A stretch of DNA of 56,031 bases, taken from contig WRAV01000010.1 of assembly GCA_009780025.1 (NCBI GenBank), forward strand, positions 1 to 56,031, in the 5' to 3' direction. Of this stretch, positions 49,215-56,031 are shown piece by piece (positions within the stretch are counted from its first letter, which is position 1; every line of letters starts with the position of its first letter). Both the position numbers and the translations under genes were made by a program. Source of the stretch: Oscillospiraceae bacterium (GTDB taxonomy: Bacteria > Bacillota > Clostridia > Oscillospirales > Ruminococcaceae). Under the pieces are notes generated by a model. That model was not told where the DNA came from. It saw only the letters and a program-made list of their open reading frames with translations, and searched no databases.

Positions 49215-50030
49215 ATGAAGATGTCGATCAAAAGTGGGATAATTTCTATAGTAATTCTTGCGATGGCGCTGCTGGCGGTAGTGCCGTCGATATTCACCGT
49301 TCAGACCGGTGAAGTAGTCGCGGTACGCCAGTTCGGTGTAGTGAGAGAAGCGGTGCCACCCGGCATTCACTTCCGGCTCTGGTTTATCCACAGCCGGGAA
49401 CGCTTTGACGTTCGTGTGAGGGAGGTCGACCTAAACTTCGCAACTTACAGCATCGACGCCCAGAGCGTGCAGGGCCAGGTTTCGATACAGTACCATCTGC
49501 ACCCACACGCCGTGGTTACTGTAACCGAAGAGTTCGGCAGGCTGGAGATGCTCGAGTCCAGGCTACACGCCATGCTGCTTCAGGAGATTCAGAATGTATT
49601 CGCCTCAAGCCCGGCCATGCAGCTGGTTGAACATCGGGCCGAGCTCAGCGGGAACATACAGCGAAGAATTGGCTATATTGCCGACCAGTTCCATGTGACC
49701 ATAACGGCGGTGGCGCTTGAGCATCTGCAGTTTAGCCCCGCGTTCGAGTACGCCGTCGAGCAGCGCCTGATTGCCGAGCAGGAGCGGGACAGAGCCCTCG
49801 TGTTCGCCAACCAGCAGCTGGAAGTGGCAAGGCTTGAAGCTCAGGCTGTCACGGTCAGGGCGCGTGCCGATGCTGAGGCGCTTGAAATTATGCAGCAAGC
49901 TTGGGGTGACCTGGGCGAGGCCGTGCGGGAAATAATGCTCCGGCAGCTTGCTATAGAATCCTGGGACGGTGTGCTGCCACAAGTTGTTGCCGACAGTAAC
50001 TTCAGCTTGATCTTGGACAGCATGGGTTAA
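49215..50030 (+). CDS. SPFH/prohibitin-family membrane protein
   Basis: A 271-residue protein with an N-terminal membrane anchor (SGIISIVILAMALLAVVPSIF) and an SPFH domain (TVQTGEVVAVRQFGVVREAVPPGIHF cut here to TVQTGEVVAVRQFG; VREVDLNFATYSIDAQSVQG; FASSPAMQLVEHRAELSGN). A coiled-coil helix follows (IAEQERDRALVFANQQLEVARLEA region, about residues 190-225). Such proteins form ring or cage assemblies on membranes and organise microdomains or protect proteases. AAAGGAGA lies 6 bases before the ATG. It precedes an XpaC-like gene on the same strand with a hairpin between. Confidence 0.88.
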   Translation: MKMSIKSGIISIVILAMALLAVVPSIFTVQTGEVVAVRQFGVVREAVPPGIHFRLWFIHSRERFDVRVREVDLNFATYSIDAQSVQGQVSIQYHLHPHAVVTVTEEFGRLEMLESRLHAMLLQEIQNVFASSPAMQLVEHRAELSGNIQRRIGYIADQFHVTITAVALEHLQFSPAFEYAVEQRLIAEQERDRALVFANQQLEVARLEAQAVTVRARADAEALEIMQQAWGDLGEAVREIMLRQLAIESWDGVLPQVVADSNFSLILDSMG

Positions 50031-50067
50031 TTGCCGGGGTGGTTTTGCAGTAAGTCTAATAAATCGG

Positions 50068-50100
50068 GGCCTTGCTGCTGTTAGTGGCAGGGCCTTTGCT
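50068..50100 (+). terminator. Hairpin between the SPFH and XpaC-like genes
   Basis: GGCCTTGCTGC (50068-50078) pairs with GTGGCAGGGCC (50084-50094), followed by TTTGCTT. Possibly a partial terminator. Confidence 0.55.
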
Positions 50101-50115
50101 TAGAGAGGGGAGCAT

Positions 50116-50685
50116 ATGGTACGGATATTTATTGGATTGGCTGTAGTTACCGTGGCGCTGATTGCGCTGTGTACATTTTTGGCCTCTCTTTACCAGACCA
50201 AGAAAGAGCAGCGGCTGGAAGAAGCGCAGGAAAAGGAGCGCAGAGAAAACCTGGGTGACGCGCTGTACGACACCTGCAACGAGATGGACGCCGCCGCGGG
50301 CGAGATAGAAAAATTCTGCGCGGCAAGAGAGTTCGGTGAGTGGGAGAGCATACGCAAGGGACTGTCGGATATAGCCGGTGTGCTCGGTAAGACAAGCCGG
50401 TTTGTCGAGGCTCACCCGGGGCCGGCCGGCAACATGAACGACGTGATTACACACCTGCTGCCACTAATCAGGAAGATGATGGTTGAGTATGATTTGTGCA
50501 TCACCCACGGCGCAGAGAACACAGCGGCCAGGGAGAACCTAAAAATAATTGATAAGTGCCTGCGTGAGGCAGGCGGCGCACTGGATAAAAAGCTCAGCGC
50601 GCTGTTTGAGGGAAGAGCGTACGACTTGCAAGCAGAGCTGTTCGTGTTGGAGTCGCAGAGAGAAGGGGAATGGAAGCTGGATTAA
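50116..50685 (+). CDS. XpaC-like membrane-anchored helical protein
   Basis: A 189-residue protein with one N-terminal transmembrane helix (IFIGLAVVTVALIALCTFLA), a highly charged coiled-coil (KKEQRLEEAQEKERRENLG) and a helical domain. The end resembles the XpaC/5-bromo-4-chloroindolyl phosphate hydrolysis family: a HLLPLIRKMMVEYDLC segment, spaced helices, then a short ALFEGRAYDLQAELFVLES closing. XpaC relatives are linked to toxic-anion resistance proteins, but none is present here. AGAGGGGAG lies shortly before the ATG. The family call is moderate. Confidence 0.7.
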   Translation: MVRIFIGLAVVTVALIALCTFLASLYQTKKEQRLEEAQEKERRENLGDALYDTCNEMDAAAGEIEKFCAAREFGEWESIRKGLSDIAGVLGKTSRFVEAHPGPAGNMNDVITHLLPLIRKMMVEYDLCITHGAENTAARENLKIIDKCLREAGGALDKKLSALFEGRAYDLQAELFVLESQREGEWKLD

Positions 50686-50784
50686 CAGTGCATTCCGCAC
50701 TGTGCACACATCGTCGCCAGGCCCCAAAACCGCAACGGTTTATGGTTGCTCGGCCTCAAAATCGCGGCAGATTTGCCGGAAGTA

Positions 50785-50813
50785 TTGACAGCGCCCTCGC
50801 AAAGTGTTATGTT
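50785..50813 (+). promoter_or_regulatory. ilvBNC promoter
   Basis: Perfect TTGACA (50785-50790), a 17-base spacer and TATGTT (50808-50813), about 104 bases before ilvB. Confidence 0.7.
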
Positions 50814-50854
50814 TATCGGAAAGGCTTTGCCGGCTGGCAGCTAAAAAATCACTA

Positions 50855-50900
50855 CAAACCCTGCGGTCTGGCTTTTGGCTGCGGGGTTTTGCGCTTTTTT
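50855..50900 (+). terminator. Leader terminator before ilvB (attenuator candidate)
   Basis: AAACCCTGC pairs with GCGGGGTTT and is followed by TTGCGCTTTTTT, ending 16 bases before the GTG of ilvB and inside the predicted leader. No T-box consensus (AGGGTGGNACCGCG) was found. Confidence 0.75.
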
Positions 50901-50916
50901 GAAAGGGGATACACAA

Positions 50917-52623
50917 GTGAAGCTAAGCGGCGCTAAAATACTTTTGGAGTGTCTGCGCGAACAGGGGGTCGACACCGTCTTTGGGTACCCGGGTGGGACA
51001 ATCCTCAACGTCTACGATGCCCTGTGCGATTACACCGAAACAATACGGCATATCCTGACCTCCCATGAGCAGGGGGCGGCACACGCTGCCGACGGTTACG
51101 CCAGGAGCTCGGGCAAGGTCGGGGTCTGTTTTGCGACCTCCGGGCCGGGTGCGACCAACCTCGTTACCGGGATAGCCACCGCCCACATAGATTCCTCGCC
51201 GGTGGTGTTCATCACCTGCAACGTGAGCGAGGAGCTCATTGGCAAAGACTCCTTCCAGGAAGTCGACATCGTGGGTATCAGTATGCCGATTACCAAGTGC
51301 AGCTACCTGGTACGCGATGTGGACAGCCTTGCCGATATAGTGCGGGAGGCCTTTGCCGTTGCACGCGGCGGTCGCCCGGGCCCTGTGCTGATCGACATTG
51401 TCCGCAACGTGACGGTGGCGGAGGCGGACTACACCCCGTTGCCACGGGAAGACCACGCCGCGAACGGCCGTCTTGGCGCCCTTATCCGGCGTGCCTCTCA
51501 CGATTTGCGTGCCCCGGAGCCGGACAGTGTGGACATAGACCGCCTGGTAGAGATGGTCGCGCAGGCCCAGCGCCCCCTTGTCATCTGCGGTGGTGGCGTT
51601 GTGCGCAGCCGTGCTCAGGACGAGTTTAAGGCCTTTGTTGAGAAGATTGACTCGCCGGTTGCGATCACCGTGATGGGCTGCGGCGGGTTCCCGGGGCGCA
51701 ACCCACTCACCACCGGGATGATTGGTATGCACGGAACCCAAGCCTCGAACCTCGCCTCCGAACAGTGCGATTTGCTCATTGCCGTGGGCTGCCGCTTCTC
51801 CGACCGGGTGGGGATTAGATTCGACTGTTTTGCCCAGAATGCCAAAGTCGTGCAGATTGACATAGACCGCTCCGAGATCAACAAGAACGTGCAGACCGAC
51901 CACCACATCGTGGGGGACGCAAAGCAAGTGCTCGCGCTACTAAACAAGAAGGTATCTAAAGCTGAGCACAGCGAGTGGAAGGGCCAAGTATTCTCTTGGA
52001 GCACCGAGACGGAGTACGAAGATGTCCCGGGTACCCTGACCCCGAAAGAGGTGATGTCCGCAATCGCGCGGATTTTACCCGAGCGAACCATCGTCTCAAC
52101 AGACGTGGGCCAGCACCAAATGTGGGCGCTCCAGCACTTCCGTTTTTGCTACCCCGGACAGCTGCTGACGTCCGGCGGGTTCGGCACCATGGGCTTTGGG
52201 TTGGGGGCGGCTATGGGTGCAAAAGCAGCGAACCCGGAACAGGTAGTGCTGCACGTAACAGGCGACGGATCTTTCCGGATGAACTGCAATGAGTTGTCTA
52301 CCGTAGAACACTATGGTCTGCCTGTAATAACCTGCATACTCAACAACAAGACCCTGGGAATGGTTCGCCAGTGGCAGTCCCTTATCTACGACAAGCGGCA
52401 CTCCCAGACAGACCTTTACCGCGGCCCGGACTTTATAAAGCTGGCTGAGGCTTACCAGTTGGGCGGCAAGCGGGTCACCACTCTGCCCGAGCTGGAAGAA
52501 GCCTTAAGCGAGGCGCTAGCCTTCGGTAAGGGCTACGTGATAGACTGCGCGATAGACAGCGACGAGATGGTTCGTCCCATGGTAAGGGCGGGAACGCAGA
52601 TCACTCAATTTCTACTAGATTAG
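50917..52623 (+). CDS. ilvB: Acetolactate synthase large subunit
   Basis: This 568-residue thiamine-diphosphate enzyme makes acetolactate or acetohydroxybutyrate for valine, leucine and isoleucine synthesis. The N-terminal TPP domain reads VFGYPGGTILNVYDAL with the catalytic Glu in TSHEQGAAHAADGYAR; GVCFATSGPGATNLVTGIA follows. The central FAD-like domain and the C-terminal TPP motif GDGSFRMNCNELST are present. GTG 50917 is chosen because AAGGGGA lies 7 bases upstream and the product starts KLSGAKILLECLREQ. It is first of ilvB-ilvN-ilvC, behind a promoter and leader hairpin. Confidence 0.97.
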   Translation: MKLSGAKILLECLREQGVDTVFGYPGGTILNVYDALCDYTETIRHILTSHEQGAAHAADGYARSSGKVGVCFATSGPGATNLVTGIATAHIDSSPVVFITCNVSEELIGKDSFQEVDIVGISMPITKCSYLVRDVDSLADIVREAFAVARGGRPGPVLIDIVRNVTVAEADYTPLPREDHAANGRLGALIRRASHDLRAPEPDSVDIDRLVEMVAQAQRPLVICGGGVVRSRAQDEFKAFVEKIDSPVAITVMGCGGFPGRNPLTTGMIGMHGTQASNLASEQCDLLIAVGCRFSDRVGIRFDCFAQNAKVVQIDIDRSEINKNVQTDHHIVGDAKQVLALLNKKVSKAEHSEWKGQVFSWSTETEYEDVPGTLTPKEVMSAIARILPERTIVSTDVGQHQMWALQHFRFCYPGQLLTSGGFGTMGFGLGAAMGAKAANPEQVVLHVTGDGSFRMNCNELSTVEHYGLPVITCILNNKTLGMVRQWQSLIYDKRHSQTDLYRGPDFIKLAEAYQLGGKRVTTLPELEEALSEALAFGKGYVIDCAIDSDEMVRPMVRAGTQITQFLLD

Positions 52624-52636
52624 GGGGAAGGCGTTT

Positions 52637-53191
52637 ATGGGCAATACTAAGAAATTGCATACCCTGGCGGTGCAAGTAGACAACGAGGCCGGCGTCTTAT
52701 CTCAGGTCTCCAGAATGTTTTCCAGGAAAGGCTACAACATTGAATCGCTGGCTGTTGGCGCGACGAACAACCCAAAGGTTTCCCGTATAACCATTGAGGT
52801 GCTGGCGGACGACGCACATGCCGAGCTTCTCTGCAACCAGCTGCGCAAGCTGTTGCCGGTACATTTAGTTAAGCTTTTGGAGCCGCACCAGTCAATTCGC
52901 CGGGAGCTTGTGCTTATAAAGGTGCGCGCACCCGACAGCGAAACCAGGAACGACGTGTTCCAAATATCGCATATCTTCCGCGGCTCGATAATTGATGTCT
53001 GCTCCGAGACTTTGACCATCTCGCTGATAGGAACTGAGGAAAAGATCGAAGCCGCACAGATGCTGCTAGCCGAATTCGGCATTAAAGAGCTTGTTCGGAC
53101 AGGCATGATAGCCCTTGAACGAGGCCGGTACACTATTGACGAAGATACCAAGGAAAAAGGAGAGTTTAACTATGGCAAACATGTACTATGA
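52637..53191 (+). CDS. ilvN: Acetolactate synthase regulatory small subunit
   Basis: This 184-residue subunit has an N-terminal ACT domain ([34 protein letters not shown]) that binds valine for feedback inhibition, and a C-terminal activation domain ([37 protein letters not shown]). It is slightly longer at its C-terminus than the typical 160-170 residues. It lies 13 bases after ilvB with GGGGGAAGG upstream. Its last 20 bases overlap the start of ilvC. Confidence 0.96.
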   Translation: MGNTKKLHTLAVQVDNEAGVLSQVSRMFSRKGYNIESLAVGATNNPKVSRITIEVLADDAHAELLCNQLRKLLPVHLVKLLEPHQSIRRELVLIKVRAPDSETRNDVFQISHIFRGSIIDVCSETLTISLIGTEEKIEAAQMLLAEFGIKELVRTGMIALERGRYTIDEDTKEKGEFNYGKHVL

Positions 53192-54188
53192 AAAGGATTG
53201 TAATCTGGGCCTACTAGAGGGCAAAACCGTTGCCATTATCGGGTACGGATCGCAGGGCCATGCCCATGCGATGAACCTTAGGGATTCCGGAGTCAAAGTG
53301 GTCGTTGGCCTGCGTCAGGGCGGCAAGTCCTGGGATGTCGCCACTAAGGATGGCTTTGACGTGCTACCTATAGCCGAGGCCACCAAAGCCGGCGATATAG
53401 TGATGATTCTTATCAACGATGAGATTATGGGCGAAGTCTACGACAAAGAGGTAGCGCCTAACCTCGCGGCCGGCAAGGCGATTGCCTTCGCCCACGGGTT
53501 CAATATTCGCTACAAGCAGATTGTACCGCCCGCCAACGTCGACGTATTTTTGGCGGCACCCAAGGGCCCTGGGCACACCGTGCGCGCCCAGTACGCGGCC
53601 GGCCGCGGTGTACCCTGCCTGATCGCGGTTGAGCAGGATGCCACCGGCAAAGCTAAGGACGTTGCCCTTGCCTATATAGCCGGCATCGGCGGCGCGAGAG
53701 CCGGCATACTCGAGACCACCATGACCGAGGAAACAGAAACCGACCTCTTTGGCGAGCAAGTAGTTCTATGCGGCGGCGTTGTAGACCTCATGCGCTGCGG
53801 CTTTGAAGTATTGGTAGAGGCCGGCTACTCACCGGAGTCCGCGTACTTTGAGTGCCTGCACGAGCTCAAGCTCATAGTTGACCTGGTCAACAAGGCAGGC
53901 GTGGGTGGCATGAACTACTCGGTATCCGACACCGCCGAGTACGGCGAGTATGTGAGCGGGCCCAGAGTTTTGCCGGCGGAAGAGACCAAGGCCAGAATGC
54001 GCGAAGTCCTGTCCGACGTGCAGAGCGGCAAGTTCGCGAAAAACTGGATAGACGAAAACAAAAACGGCCGCCCGCTCTTCAACGCACAGCGGGCAGCGCT
54101 TAAAGACCACCCAATGGAAGTTGTTGGCCGCCAGCTGCGCGAGAAGATGCTCTGGCAAAGCGATGCGGACTTGGACAGCGCGACTTAG
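53172..54188 (+). CDS. ilvC: Ketol-acid reductoisomerase
   Basis: This 338-residue class I enzyme converts acetolactate to dihydroxyisovalerate with NADPH and Mg2+. The Rossmann loop is [16 protein letters not shown]. Catalytic segments are [32 protein letters not shown] and [20 protein letters not shown] lies 8 bases before ATG 53172, inside the end of ilvN, so translation is coupled. The residues after the first beta strand include [11 protein letters not shown], as in NADPH-using members. It closes the operon; no ilvD or leu gene follows. Confidence 0.97.
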   Translation: MANMYYEKDCNLGLLEGKTVAIIGYGSQGHAHAMNLRDSGVKVVVGLRQGGKSWDVATKDGFDVLPIAEATKAGDIVMILINDEIMGEVYDKEVAPNLAAGKAIAFAHGFNIRYKQIVPPANVDVFLAAPKGPGHTVRAQYAAGRGVPCLIAVEQDATGKAKDVALAYIAGIGGARAGILETTMTEETETDLFGEQVVLCGGVVDLMRCGFEVLVEAGYSPESAYFECLHELKLIVDLVNKAGVGGMNYSVSDTAEYGEYVSGPRVLPAEETKARMREVLSDVQSGKFAKNWIDENKNGRPLFNAQRAALKDHPMEVVGRQLREKMLWQSDADLDSAT

Positions 54189-54204
54189 CTCTGCTTATAA
54201 GTGC

Positions 54205-54239
54205 TGTCATCTTCGTCACTTTCGTCATTTTCGTCACCC
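54205..54239 (-). repeat. 9-bp iteron-like array, left copy
   Basis: Read on the minus strand: TGACGAAAA, TGACGAAAG, TGACGAAGA, TGACA; three and a half tandem 9-bp units. The first TGA is the stop codon of the RepA-like gene. The matching array at 55571-55603 has the opposite orientation. Confidence 0.85.
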
Positions 54240-55442
54240 GGGGGGTGCTACATCCACGCGTATCCCCCGGGTGTTGCTGGTTCGGTGGCCAAAGGTTACG
54301 TATATTCCTTCACGCTCTCTGAGCTTTTGCTCCAGTGGCCCATGCAGCTTTGCTTTCAGGTCGGCGACATCCGCAAAGGGTGGGCAGCCGAACATTGCGC
54401 AGGCCCGCTCTGCCAGGGCCTCGTAGCTCCAGTAACCGCCTGTGGGCTGTTTTTCGGCCAGCCCGGTAAACAGCTTGCGTAGCGGGTCGTCCTCGTAGGG
54501 GATGTCCCGGGCCGGTGGGGGAGCAGACACCACAGGAGAGCTGTCCCCCAGGGAGTAGTCGCATAGGCTGTCCCAGTGCACACCGCCCCGTTCGCCTATA
54601 GTGAAGGCTAAGGTTTTGCCTATAGGTGCGTTGGATGATTTTATGTGCACCGCCAGACACTGTGTCGGCTGGTCCGGGTTGCGGACAACATGCAGGATAC
54701 TGCGCATAGCTGCCGGTATATCCACGCTGCCAAGTGAGCGGTTTACAGCAGCGCTGAGCACACTGCCCTTGCCTATATGGGCTATTATGGCAACGGCACA
54801 ATCCTGCCGGGCAGCCATCTCGAACAGCTTGGCTAGCTGTGGCCGGGTTTGATTGGACTTATCCATCTGCACCCCTGCCCCCAGGAATGCCTGGAAGGGG
54901 TCGAAGATAACCAGCTTTACCCCAAGGCTGCGGATAGCCAGCTCAACTTCGGGGCTGTTGAAAGTTAGGCCGGCGGCATCCGGCATAAAGAAGCACCGGT
55001 TAAGATCACCACCGCTGGCCTTTATCCGGCCGCGCAGCACCGGGACATCGTCCTCTACCGAGAGGACAAGCACATTACCCGGGGCCTGTACCGGCAGGCC
55101 GAGCAAGTCTTGCCCGGTCGAGACTTTGGCGGCCACCGCGCACATCATGGCGGTTTTACCGACACCGTTATCGGCCTGTATCAGGGTACCTTTCCCCCGC
55201 TGAAAGTAGGGGCTAAGCAGCCAGCGTGGTTCTGCGAACTCCACATCTTCGCCAAGCACGACCAGCGGTCCCGGTCGGTTTTCCATCCCAAAGGCCGCGT
55301 GGTAAATGGCGTCTGTACCACACCCTTTAGAACAAACCAGGCGGAGCGTGCGCTCACTGCTTTTGGGTGGTTCGGGGTAGGTTATCTGTCCCCCGCAAAA
55401 GCAGACCCGTCCAACTGTCAGTTTTAATTCTCTGTCTGTCAT
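54234..55442 (-). CDS. RepA-like hexameric helicase / AAA ATPase
   Basis: This protein of about 402 residues has an N-terminal zinc-ribbon-like segment (CFCGG ... CSKGCG) and a RecA/RepA-type ATPase core: Walker A QADNGVGKTAMM, strand NVLVLSVEDDVPVLRGRI, Walker B KLVIFDPFQAFLG, and sensor AVAIIAHIGKGS. The C-terminal region is a separate domain (GYWSYEALAERACAMFGCPP), possibly winged-helix. Such proteins are replicative helicases of plasmids, ICEs and phages. AAGGAGG lies 9 bases before ATG 55442. The gene lies alone behind ilvC and is bracketed by inverted iteron-like arrays. No integrase or relaxase is seen. Confidence 0.85.
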   Translation of the reverse strand: MTDRELKLTVGRVCFCGGQITYPEPPKSSERTLRLVCSKGCGTDAIYHAAFGMENRPGPLVVLGEDVEFAEPRWLLSPYFQRGKGTLIQADNGVGKTAMMCAVAAKVSTGQDLLGLPVQAPGNVLVLSVEDDVPVLRGRIKASGGDLNRCFFMPDAAGLTFNSPEVELAIRSLGVKLVIFDPFQAFLGAGVQMDKSNQTRPQLAKLFEMAARQDCAVAIIAHIGKGSVLSAAVNRSLGSVDIPAAMRSILHVVRNPDQPTQCLAVHIKSSNAPIGKTLAFTIGERGGVHWDSLCDYSLGDSSPVVSAPPPARDIPYEDDPLRKLFTGLAEKQPTGGYWSYEALAERACAMFGCPPFADVADLKAKLHGPLEQKLREREGIYVTFGHRTSNTRGIRVDVAPPG

Positions 55443-55570
55443 GTATCGACACCTCCTTACCAATAGCCGCAAACAGGCGGAAATGCAACCCTAAAAGCGG
55501 GCGTTTTCGCGCTTTTAAATAAAAGGCGTAAGAACTTGGGTATAGTATCACTGTCCCTCTCAGGGGAGGG

Positions 55571-55603
55571 TGACGAAAATGACGAAGATGACGAAAGTGA
55601 CAG
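55571..55603 (+). repeat. 9-bp iteron-like array, right copy
   Basis: TGACGAAAA, TGACGAAGA, TGACGAAAG, TGACAG in tandem on the plus strand, preceded by GGG. It is the inverted counterpart of 54205-54239 and lies about 130 bases upstream of the RepA-like start. Confidence 0.85.
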
Positions 55604-55682
55604 CGTATATATGCACGGGTCCTCTGTCATCTTGTTTTTATAGCAGGTGATTGTCCCGTCTAATTCCACACACGCGCTCGTT

Positions 55683-55706
55683 GTAGGGGCGATTTTCAAT
55701 CGTCCG
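55683..55706 (+). repeat. Single REP-like unit
   Basis: GTAG head, then GGGCGATT, three bases, AATCGTCC. Confidence 0.6.
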
Positions 55707-55763
55707 CGGCTTACCGGGAGCCTGTTGTTGCGTGGTCGGGGTTTTATCCCACCCGGGCCTGTT

Positions 55764-55789
55764 GTAGGGGCCGCGCCCCTGCGCGTCCC
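55764..55789 (+). repeat. Single REP-like unit, GC-rich stem
   Basis: GTAG head, then GGGCCGCG, six bases, CGCGTCCC, with one mismatch. Same orientation as the unit at 55683. Confidence 0.55.
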
Positions 55790-55912
55790 GCTGATTTCCA
55801 GTGACGTTTCGTGATTGGTGCTGAAGTTCCGGGGGCTCAGGTCTAGTTCAAGAGCAAATTTTAAATCAGCCTGCGGGCTGGGGCTAATGTACCGCTCATG
55901 CCGCGGAGGCAC

Positions 55913-55939
55913 TTACTTTTTGTATCGCCAAAAAGTAAG
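55913..55939. repeat. Short hairpin CTTACTTTT / AAAAGTAAG
   Basis: A perfect 9-bp stem around nine bases (arms 55913-55921 and 55931-55939). It directly precedes the large GC palindrome. Confidence 0.6.
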
Positions 55940-55949
55940 CAAAAAGCGA

Positions 55950-55993
55950 CTTAAGGGGGCGCGGGGGGCTTCCCCCCGTGGCGCCCCCTTAAG
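55950..55993. repeat. Large GC-rich palindrome
   Basis: CTTAAGGGGGCGC (55950-55962) and its exact complement (55981-55993), with an inner G6/C6 pair. No T-run. It probably marks a repeat or element end. Confidence 0.75.
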
Positions 55994-56031
55994 AATCCCC
56001 CTCAACCCCCCCCGCATAACATCCGGCCTCG

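Larger units (their letters stand above)
55473..56031. other. Repeat-rich end region without genes
   Basis: No credible gene was found. The region holds the right iteron-like array, two REP-like units and two palindromes, annotated separately. A 151-codon minus-strand reading frame crosses these repeats and is not coding. Confidence 0.65.

Noticed and set aside
50686-50916. T-box or other known riboswitch in the ilv leader
   Set aside because: No T-box core sequence or specifier-like arm was recognised, so only promoter and terminator are reported.
50923-51927. Minus-strand frame of 334 codons
   Set aside because: It is antisense to ilvB; the ilvB frame carries all family motifs.
54205-55603. 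Complete plasmid or ICE
   Set aside because: Only one replication-type gene is present; no integrase, relaxase, partition gene or att duplication was seen.
55457-55912. Minus-strand frame of 151 codons
   Set aside because: It crosses the iteron array and REP-like units, has a serine run from repeats and no start signal.

Overview
This 56 kb window is a chromosomal segment of a Gram-positive bacterium, most likely a Clostridia-class Firmicute of the Oscillospirales/Christensenellales kind. The reasons are the dgt-dnaG-rpoD cluster, the zinc-type L31, an EpsC-type serine acetyltransferase, WxL and LPXTG surface proteins with a sortase, an SdpR/SdpI pair and strong AGGAGG ribosome-binding sites. 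Base composition looks moderately GC-rich. Start codons are often TTG or GTG, including pnp, rpoD and dnaG. No rRNA, CRISPR array, intact IS element or recognisable sporulation gene was seen. One tRNA-Ala(GGC) is present.

Layout. 1-3.9 kb: a minus-strand surface operon (sortase, glycine-rich LPXTG protein, WxL protein, DUF916/DUF3324 partner, acidic secreted protein running off the edge). 4.2-6.8 kb: a large MalT/LAL-type LuxR regulator. 6.8-7.4 kb: gene debris including the biotinyl tail of a pyruvate carboxylase. 7.4-11.7 kb: purB, rpsO, pnp. 11.9-13.6 kb: two uncharacterised proteins. 13.8-17.2 kb: a three-gene biotin carboxyltransferase operon with the subunit set of a soluble transcarboxylase. 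17.4-23.2 kb: acetyltransferases, rpoD, dnaG, dgt, rpmE. 23.3-23.9 kb: a frameshifted secreted protein behind a near-consensus promoter. 24-29.7 kb (plus strand): murD, a membrane protein, two M42 aminopeptidases and a Met_gamma_lyase-family PLP enzyme. 29.7-35.7 kb: a conflict-type island with a TIR-NB-ARC-TPR protein (frameshifted at an A6 run), a small protein, and a CHAT-protease/STAND-NTPase/TPR protein. 36-39.5 kb: sdpI/sdpR, a SpoU methyltransferase, an Smr protein and an Ig-like surface protein. 39.7-45.6 kb: a CmpB-type membrane protein, tRNA-Ala, a decayed cysK beside intact cysE, a DUF1266 lipoprotein, and a Crh/HPr-like gene directly before mgsA. 45.7-50.7 kb: NhaC antiporter, Fsr-like MFS exporter, SPFH protein, XpaC-like protein. 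50.9-54.2 kb: ilvB-ilvN-ilvC behind a promoter and a terminator-like leader hairpin. 54.2-55.6 kb: a RepA-like helicase gene bracketed by inverted arrays of a 9-bp iteron-like repeat. The last 0.5 kb holds only repeats and palindromes.

The most interesting signals are the paired TIR-STAND and CHAT-STAND genes with a small protein whose start overlaps the CHAT stop; the RepA-like gene between inverted TGACGAA arrays; a family of GTAG-headed palindromes (REP/REPIN-like) at six places, with no transposase in the window; the transcarboxylase-like operon; and the Crh-like/mgsA pair, which mirrors a regulatory interaction known in Bacillus subtilis. All functional statements rest on reading the sequence and on motif recognition; no database search was run.
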